Below, piece after piece: positions 59,058 through 64,000 of a stretch of 64,000 nt of DNA. The translations under genes were made by a program, and so were the position numbers. The stretch spans positions 62,001-126,000 of the forward strand of contig NZ_JBHUDI010000006.1 in assembly GCF_042678045.1 (NCBI RefSeq), given 5' to 3'. The notes beneath the pieces were generated by a model. It worked only from the letters and a program-made list of their open reading frames with translations, did no database searches and was not told where the DNA came from. The DNA comes from Natrinema amylolyticus_A (GTDB taxonomy: Archaea; Halobacteriota; Halobacteria; Halobacteriales; Natrialbaceae). Each line of letters starts with the position of its first letter. The first letter of the stretch is position 1.

Positions 59058-59786
59058 ATGCTCGAAGACAAGATCGCCATCGTGACCGGCGGCGCGGTCG
59101 GCATCGGCAAGGCGATCGCCGACCGGTTCATCGACGACGGCGCGACGGTCATCATCGCCGACATCGACGAGGAGGAAGGCACCGCAACGGCCGACGAACT
59201 CGGCTGTCAGTTCGAATACTGTGACGTCCGCGAGTACGAGCAGGTGAAAGCCCTCGTCGATGGCACCGTCGATGAGCACGGCCGGCTCGACGTCATCGTG
59301 AACAACGCCGGCGTCTCGAGCGAGACGTCCGTCGAGGAGATGGCGCTCGAGGAGTGGGAGACGGTGATCGAGACGAACCTCGGCGGCGTCATGCACGGCA
59401 CCAAGGCCGCGTTACCCCACCTCAAGGAATCCGACGGCTGTATCATCAATCTCGGCTCCATCTACGGGCTCGTCGGCGGGAAAGGCGCTGCCTCCTACTC
59501 CGCCGCGAAAGGGGGCGTCGTCAACTTCACCCAGCAGGTCGCGATCGACTACGCCGATCAGGGCGTCCGCGTCAACAGTATCTGTCCGGGGTTCGTCGAG
59601 ACCCCGATGACCGAGGACTTACTCGAGTCCGAGCGGTTCTACAGCTTCCTCGAGCAGCAGACGCCGATGGATCGGCCCGGACAACCGGAGGAGATCGCAC
59701 CCATGGCCGCGTTCCTGGCGTCCGACGACGCGTCGTACATCACCGGCGCGAACATGCCGGTCGACGGCGGCTGGACGGCGTTTTGA
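59058..59786 (+). CDS. Short-chain dehydrogenase/reductase
   Basis: A 242-residue classical SDR: VTGGAVGIGKAIADRF (cofactor loop), NNAGVSSETS, the catalytic Ser in LGSIYGL and YSAAKGGVVNFTQQ (Tyr-x3-Lys), and the C-terminal GANMPVDGGWTAF. The Asp after beta-2 (IADIDEEE) indicates NAD preference. The substrate is not determinable; close relatives include 3-oxoacyl reductases and polyol dehydrogenases. ATG 59058 is the Rossmann start. Confidence 0.92.
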   Translation: MLEDKIAIVTGGAVGIGKAIADRFIDDGATVIIADIDEEEGTATADELGCQFEYCDVREYEQVKALVDGTVDEHGRLDVIVNNAGVSSETSVEEMALEEWETVIETNLGGVMHGTKAALPHLKESDGCIINLGSIYGLVGGKGAASYSAAKGGVVNFTQQVAIDYADQGVRVNSICPGFVETPMTEDLLESERFYSFLEQQTPMDRPGQPEEIAPMAAFLASDDASYITGANMPVDGGWTAF

Positions 59787-59893
59787 GGGCACCCAGGCAG
59801 GCTCCCGGCCATCCGTGGGTCGTGAGAGTGGGTAGCCGAGCGTCTCTATCCCGGACGACACGACCGTCGGGCCGGTGTGGCGACGGGCGGCAA

Positions 59894-60406
59894 TCAGCCG
59901 CGGTTCTCATCGAGTTTCGATCGCAGTTGTCGCGCGATGACCTCGTCGTCGAGCAGCGAATCGGGACCGGTGAAGTGAACGACCGGCCCGTTCTCGACGC
60001 GAAGCCACTCGTCGCTGCCGCTGCCGGCGAGTGTCACGGTCCGTCGCGACGCGGGGAGCCCGTTCGCACGTCGGCGGTCGGTCTGTTCGCGAACGCTCGC
60101 GACCTCGAGTGCGGTCTCGTCGATCGGCGAGACGACGAGATCGTACCGTGACAGCGACGGATCCAGCGTTCGCATCGCGTCACGATAGCGGCGAGCGGCA
60201 GCACAGGCCTGCTGGGCATCACCGTGACTGTCGAACCGCGCGTCCGTGACTGGTTCGGGTCGAATCCCCGACTCGCGACAGGAGACGACGAAGCCACCGT
60301 CGGTACGTCGGAGGGAGGCGACGGTGTCTCGCGCCGACCGGATCGTCTCGACTGGGGTCGCGGACTCGTCCGTACCGGACGTCGTCTCGGGGGTCACTGG
60401 TGACAC
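59894..60406 (-). CDS. Conserved haloarchaeal protein of unknown function
   Basis: A 170-residue soluble protein starting at GTG 60406 (MSPVTPETTSG). A low-complexity start is followed by a domain with ETIRSARDTVASLRRTDGGFVVSCRESGIRP, an HGDAQQACAAARRYRDAM helix and SRYDLVVSPIDETAL. I do not recognise it. The start overlaps the end of a 38-residue ORF by 13 bases, and both lie downstream of a TTTAGGC/GCCTAAA operator, so metal- or iron-linked regulation is plausible. Confidence 0.6.
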   Translation of the reverse strand: MSPVTPETTSGTDESATPVETIRSARDTVASLRRTDGGFVVSCRESGIRPEPVTDARFDSHGDAQQACAAARRYRDAMRTLDPSLSRYDLVVSPIDETALEVASVREQTDRRRANGLPASRRTVTLAGSGSDEWLRVENGPVVHFTGPDSLLDDEVIARQLRSKLDENRG

Positions 60407-60510
60407 ACCGTCGTGGTCGAACAGTCGACGTGCATTATTTTCGCGCCGTCGCCGTCCTCGAATCGTTTCTGATACGCCGGTTTCGCATTCCCTGTCGGCT
60501 TCTCTGCCAT
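60394..60510 (-). CDS. 38-residue small protein, first gene behind the DtxR-like operator
   Basis: ATG 60510 opens MAEKPTGNAKPAYQKRFEDG and ends HVDCSTTTVCHQ at 60394. The coding sequence starts three bases after the operator, consistent with a leaderless mRNA whose start is covered by the operator. The frame overlaps the GTG start of the next gene by 13 bases. Two cysteines and a His in the last 12 residues could bind metal. No family is recognised. Confidence 0.5.
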   Translation of the reverse strand: MAEKPTGNAKPAYQKRFEDGDGAKIMHVDCSTTTVCHQ

Positions 60511-60513
60511 ACT

Positions 60514-60529
60514 TTTAGGCGGGCCTAAA
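60514..60529. promoter_or_regulatory. Candidate DtxR/IdeR-type operator
   Basis: TTTAGGC-GG-GCCTAAA, a perfect inverted repeat with a 2-base centre, located between a TATA-like stretch (about 60531-60540) and ATG 60510. The TTAGG/CCTAA half-sites match those known for DtxR-family metal-dependent repressors (bacterial DtxR/IdeR and haloarchaeal SirR/Idr). Occupancy would block transcription of the two small genes. Confidence 0.65.
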
Positions 60530-60719
60530 TCAACATAGGCATTCTGGTTTCGACCCGCCACGGTCGCTCACAACGGTGTGGCTCACGCCGGACAGTTCGA
60601 CGGCCCACCAACGGCGCCGCGAGCCGGCACTGTGGACACTCGCCTTCGGTCGGCGTGGTTTCGTGGTTCTCGAGGCGCTCACGGACTTCAACGTGGACAC
60701 CTCGAGCGATGCAGTCCAA
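60525..60719 (-). CDS. Doubtful small ORF with CPxC
   Basis: A 64-codon frame with a TTG start, RGVHVEVRERLENHETTPTEGECPQCRLAAPL, then Arg-rich residues to a TAG inside the operator. The frame is the same as that of the 67-residue gene upstream (stop at 60771) and stays open between them. The first half looks protein-like, the second half does not. It could be the remnant of a degraded zinc-ribbon gene. Confidence 0.25.
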   Translation of the reverse strand: MDCIARGVHVEVRERLENHETTPTEGECPQCRLAAPLVGRRTVRREPHRCERPWRVETRMPMLI

Positions 60720-60770
60720 CAGGGCTGTCGTGTCGGAGGGTGAGAACCCATTCAGGAACGATTCCGGCGA

Positions 60771-60974
60771 TCAGCGCACGCTGACGCCATGCCGGGCGAG
60801 AAACTCGGTGGCCCGTTTGATCTCGACGGGGCTGCCGACGATCCGGCACTGGTCGTCGCCCTCGGCGAAGACCGAAACCGTACAGACGTCATCGAGCTGC
60901 GCCTCGAGCCCCTCGAGTGCCTCGCTGGGGAGGACGATCTGGGTGCTGTCACGCAGCTGCGATGCGTTCGACAT
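60771..60974 (-). CDS. Small haloarchaeal protein (VNG_1110C-like)
   Basis: A 67-residue protein, MSNASQLRDSTQIVLPSEAL, with RIVGSPVEIKRATEFLARHGVSVR at the end. The style matches the short haloarchaeal VNG_1110C-type proteins of unknown function, which look like one compact alpha/beta unit. A TATA-like box 28 bases upstream supports the start. Confidence 0.7.
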   Translation of the reverse strand: MSNASQLRDSTQIVLPSEALEGLEAQLDDVCTVSVFAEGDDQCRIVGSPVEIKRATEFLARHGVSVR

Positions 60975-60997
60975 ACTCGATCTGACGGTCGCCGGTC

Positions 60998-61006
60998 GTT
61001 TATGTG
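60998..61006 (-). promoter_or_regulatory. TATA-like box for the 67-residue protein gene
   Basis: CACATAAAC on the minus strand, centred 28 bases before ATG 60974. Confidence 0.5.
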
Positions 61007-61058
61007 TGTCGAAATTACGTTGTCAATGGTAATGTTATTTAGTGGTGATGTCCGCGCA

Positions 61059-62690
61059 TCAGCCCGTTCCACGGACCGTGACCGTCCGCGTGTCGCTCGA
61101 GTGGGGCGACCGGACCGTCACCGGGAACGTGTCGTCGTTGGTCACCGGATAGGTTTCGTACCCCAGTGAGACCGTCGCCGTCTGGCCGGCTGGAAGACCG
61201 ACGGTCCGGGAATCGACCACCTCGGGCGAGCGACCGACCACGAGCTCGACGTCGTGCGAGGCTGCGGTATCTCCCAGATTTTCGACGGTCGCGGTCACCT
61301 CGAGCCAGTCGCCGCCGTCCACCGGCGCGTTCGTCCCGGTGATCGACACCGAAAACCTCGCCTCGCCGGACTCGCCGTTTCCGTCCCTATCGCGGCCGTA
61401 AACCAGGACGGACCGCGAGGCCGAATCGTCGCCCGTCCGCACCCGAACCGGGAACTCGTCGTCGTTCACGACGGGGTAGGTCTCGTATCCAAGCGAGACA
61501 GTCGTCGTCTCGCCCGCGTCGAGGGCCACCTGCTGGCTGTCGACGGTCGTCGGATCGTGGCCGACCACGAGTTCGACCTCGCGGCTGACAGGCCCCTCGC
61601 CCGTGTTCGCGAGCGTCGCCGTCACCTCGAGCCAATCACCGCCGGTCACCGGGGCGTTCGTCGACAGGTTCGTCACGGTCAGTTGGCCGGCCCCCTCGTC
61701 GTCGGTTCCGATGACGGTGACGTCCGTCTCCGCAGCCGTGTGGCGCGTCTCGACGCGGACCGGAAACGTCTGCGTGTTGCGGACGGTCGCGGTCGTGAAC
61801 TCGAGGGAGACCGTCTCAGTCTGGCCGGCGAACACCTCGACCGTCGTGCTGTCGACGTGCGTCGGATCGTGGCCGACGATCAACTCGAGCGTCGCCTCGA
61901 CGAAGCCGTGATAGGTGCTGTCGCCATCGATCTCCAGTTCGGCATCGACGACGAGGTCCTCCCCCGCCCGGACCGGCGCGTTCGTCCCGGTGATCCGCAC
62001 GTCACGCATCGCTTCGATCGACGGCCCCTCAGTTCGGGCGACGGACACGCGCCCGTCGCGGCAGACGACCCACGCCATCATCGGATAGCCACCGATGAAC
62101 CAGATGGCGTCGCCTGCCGTCGTCGTGTACGTAACCCTCGCGTCCGCCCCCGAGATGTCGACGCTGTCGACGTACGTGGCGTTGCGGCCTTCCTGCCAGA
62201 AGACACGCTCGAGGACCCCACTGTCGTCCGTGGCCGTCGCGGTCACCGTGAGCTCGTCGCGTGTGGTGATCGTGGCAGCCGGCCCGGGATCACACGTGAC
62301 CGTCGCGCTCGGTGCCGCCGGTGCGTCGTCGGCGACCGTCACCCGCCAGGAGGCTGTGGCCCCGTCAGCGGCTACAACTACCTCGTACGTCCCGGGCTCG
62401 TCGAACTGGCCGTGTGCGGTCGGGTTCCCAGTTCGGTGCGTGTAACTCCAGAAGGGAGCGGCCGGCGCGACCTCGGCCGCTCCGTCGCCGTCGATCCACC
62501 ACTCGGTCGCCGGTGGATCGAACCCAGGGGTGGCCGCAGCCTCGAACACGAGTTCGCCGCCGGGCCGGACGGCCGTATCGCTGTCGGCCGGGAGAACCCG
62601 CTCGAGACGACGCTGAGCTTGCCCGATTCCCGTCGCCGTGAGCGCACCCACACTACTCCCCACCGCCGTAACGTATTCCCGCCTGCGCAT
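61059..62690 (-). CDS. Tat-exported surface protein with three CARDB-like repeats
   Basis: A 543-residue protein. The start MRRREYVTAVGSSVGALTATG fits a twin-arginine signal. After a PKD/Ig-like region (residues ~50-220) come three tandem domains of about 100 residues. Each opens with a [I/T]-x-TNAPV-x-G-G-[D/E]-W/D-L motif and ends with VDS...G-[E/Q]-T-x-TVSL-x-Y/F-E/T-T. Domains 2 and 3 are closely alike, suggesting recent duplication. CARDB-like beta-sandwich repeats occur in archaeal surface and adhesion proteins. No C-terminal anchor is seen, so it may be secreted or held by other proteins. Confidence 0.75.
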   Translation of the reverse strand: MRRREYVTAVGSSVGALTATGIGQAQRRLERVLPADSDTAVRPGGELVFEAAATPGFDPPATEWWIDGDGAAEVAPAAPFWSYTHRTGNPTAHGQFDEPGTYEVVVAADGATASWRVTVADDAPAAPSATVTCDPGPAATITTRDELTVTATATDDSGVLERVFWQEGRNATYVDSVDISGADARVTYTTTAGDAIWFIGGYPMMAWVVCRDGRVSVARTEGPSIEAMRDVRITGTNAPVRAGEDLVVDAELEIDGDSTYHGFVEATLELIVGHDPTHVDSTTVEVFAGQTETVSLEFTTATVRNTQTFPVRVETRHTAAETDVTVIGTDDEGAGQLTVTNLSTNAPVTGGDWLEVTATLANTGEGPVSREVELVVGHDPTTVDSQQVALDAGETTTVSLGYETYPVVNDDEFPVRVRTGDDSASRSVLVYGRDRDGNGESGEARFSVSITGTNAPVDGGDWLEVTATVENLGDTAASHDVELVVGRSPEVVDSRTVGLPAGQTATVSLGYETYPVTNDDTFPVTVRSPHSSDTRTVTVRGTG

Positions 62691-62887
62691 ACGGTAGCAT
62701 GCGGATAGTGAACGGGTATAGCTAACACAACGTTGGTGAGATGAACGTACCCGAGGAAACGAGTCTCCAGTTCGCTGGAACGGCGGCGACGATGGTGACC
62801 GGTCACGACGCTGATAGCGAGTTCGTTCGCGTCGGCCGGCGCGGGTCTCGAAAGGGTTTTTCGGCACGACCGGTTGAGTACTGACAA

Positions 62888-64000
62888 ATGGGGCTCGAGG
62901 ATGAAATCGAGGCAATCGAGGAAGAAATCGCCAACACGCCCTACAACAAGTCGACGGAGGCCCACATCGGCCGGCTGAAGTCCAAGCTCGCGGAGAAAAA
63001 GGAGAAACTCGAGAAACAGCAGTCGGGCTCGGGCGGCGGTGGCGGCTATTCCGTCGAGAAACACGGCGACGCGACCGTCGCACTGGTTGGCTTCCCGAGC
63101 GTCGGCAAGTCGTCGCTGCTGAACTCGCTGACCAACGCCGAGAGCGAGACCGGCTCCTACGAGTTCACGACGCTGGACGTCAACCCAGGCATGCTCAACC
63201 ACCGTGGTGCGAACATCCAGCTGCTCGACGTGCCGGGGCTGATCGAGGGCGCGGCGGCAGGGAAAGGCGACGGGCAGCAGGTGCTGGCGGTCGTCCGCAA
63301 CGCCGACCTGATCGTGTTCGTCCTCTCGGTGTTCGAGATTGACCAGTACGATCGTCTGCAGAAGGAACTCTACGACATCAACATCCGCGTCGACCAGGAA
63401 CCCCCGCGGGTCACCGTCCGCCCGAAGATCAAAGACGGTATCAAGATCACCTCGAGCACCGATCAGGACCTAGACGAGAAGACGATTCAGGACGTGCTCC
63501 GTGACCAGGGCTACGTCAACGCCGACCTCAACCTGCAGGAGAACGTCACCATCGATCGGCTGGTCGACGGGCTGATGGACAACCGCGAGTACATTCCGTC
63601 GATCACCTGCGTCAACAAGGTCGACCTGATCCAGCCGGACTACAAGGAGACCGTCGACGAGCAGTTGCGCGAGCGCGATCTCGACCCCGAGGAGGTCACG
63701 TTCATCAGCGCCGAGAAGGAGAAGGGGCTCGAGGCGCTCAAAGACCGCATCTGGGAGAACCTCGGTCTCATCCGGGTCTACATGGACAAACCCGGTCGCG
63801 GCGTCGACTGGGAGGAGCCACTGGTCATCGAGGAGGGAGCCACCGTCGGCGAGGCCATCGAGAAACTCGGCGGCGAGATGGAAGAGCGATTCCGCTTCGC
63901 CCGTGTCAGCGGCCCCAGCGCGACCCACGACGAACAACAGGTTGGGATGGACCACGTCCTCGAGGACGAAGACGTGCTGAAGTTGATTCTCCGCCGCTAA
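62888..64000 (+). CDS. Developmentally regulated GTP-binding (Drg/Rbg) GTPase
   Basis: A 370-residue OBG-class GTPase. An N-terminal coiled coil (EAIEEEIANTPYNKSTEAHIGRLKSKLAEK) precedes LVGFPSVGKSSLLN (G1), FTTLDVNPGML (G2), LLDVPGLIEGAAAGKG (G3), CVNKVD (G4) and FISAEKEKGL (G5). A C-terminal TGS domain follows: VYMDKPGRGVDWEEPLVIEEGATV...FRFARVSGPSATHDEQQVGMDHVLEDEDVLKLI. Drg proteins associate with translating ribosomes. The gene is complete; its TAA ends exactly at the window edge. Confidence 0.95.
   Translation: MGLEDEIEAIEEEIANTPYNKSTEAHIGRLKSKLAEKKEKLEKQQSGSGGGGGYSVEKHGDATVALVGFPSVGKSSLLNSLTNAESETGSYEFTTLDVNPGMLNHRGANIQLLDVPGLIEGAAAGKGDGQQVLAVVRNADLIVFVLSVFEIDQYDRLQKELYDINIRVDQEPPRVTVRPKIKDGIKITSSTDQDLDEKTIQDVLRDQGYVNADLNLQENVTIDRLVDGLMDNREYIPSITCVNKVDLIQPDYKETVDEQLRERDLDPEEVTFISAEKEKGLEALKDRIWENLGLIRVYMDKPGRGVDWEEPLVIEEGATVGEAIEKLGGEMEERFRFARVSGPSATHDEQQVGMDHVLEDEDVLKLILRR

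Noticed and set aside
60530..60751. 73-codon minus-strand frame overlapping the doubtful CPxC ORF
   Set aside because: Ser/Arg/Trp-rich and lacking any motif; the alternative frame looks more protein-like, although still weak.
1..64000. CRISPR array, prophage, integrase or rRNA operon
   Set aside because: No regularly spaced direct repeats, no phage structural genes, no tyrosine or serine recombinase and no rRNA sequence were seen anywhere in the window.

Overview
The window is a haloarchaeal chromosome segment, most likely from the Natrialbales; that assignment is an inference from style, not a phylogeny. The evidence is high G+C with abundant CTCGAG, very acidic proteins, and AT-rich TATA-like boxes about 25-30 bases upstream of start codons, which implies mostly leaderless mRNAs. 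Archaeal information-processing genes are present (aEF1-beta, RpoF/Rpb4, eL21, KsgA, TiaS, Drg GTPase, NreA, HVO_2753-type zinc protein), and an elongator tRNA-Met carries an intron. Two runs of N (24030-24056 and 54886-54898) show it is a scaffolded draft; each lies inside a gene and shifts its apparent reading frame.

Layout. 1-3266: the end of a sulfatase, a second alkaline-phosphatase-superfamily protein and two GT4 glycosyltransferases, probably a surface-glycan or glycolipid cluster. 3455-8448: intron-containing tRNA-Met, small haloarchaeal proteins, cupin, uracil-DNA glycosylase, membrane hydrolase and heme A synthase. 8690-9342: a decayed DUF2202 gene. 9356-13554: oxidoreductases and a two-gene MetE-type methionine synthase. 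13717-20597: PQQ-like lipoprotein, then HemK2, MscS, KsgA, DUF655, RpoF and eL21, all on the minus strand, interrupted by an oppositely oriented IS1341-type TnpB element. 20736-31713: housekeeping and membrane genes. 31714-33332: a more A/T-rich stretch with an orphan IS-end-like hairpin and a membrane acyltransferase, probably acquired. 33333-40642: DASS transporter, PurF and a MutS-like protein. 40754-42861: divergent Dps-like ferritin and DyP-like peroxidase genes. 42929-53978: redox proteins, antiporter, DNA methyltransferase, TrkA, purine permease, a COG1395 regulator and TiaS. 54140-58852: a stress block of four universal-stress domains in three genes followed by a P2-type cation ATPase. 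58999-64000: SDR, a small operon behind a DtxR-like operator, a Tat-exported repeat protein and the Drg GTPase.

The most notable non-coding structure is a family of about 80-bp imperfect palindromes bounded by ATACGG and CCGTAT. There are three copies (5831, 11407, 16769), and two of them end exactly on the stop codon of a gene. Other points worth attention are the TnpB insertion inside a conserved operon, a DyP-like peroxidase that lost its motif aspartate, a tiny operon behind a TTTAGGC/GCCTAAA palindrome, and several perfect palindromes at promoters (purF, purine permease, tiaS, SDR). I found no CRISPR array, rRNA, integrase or prophage.
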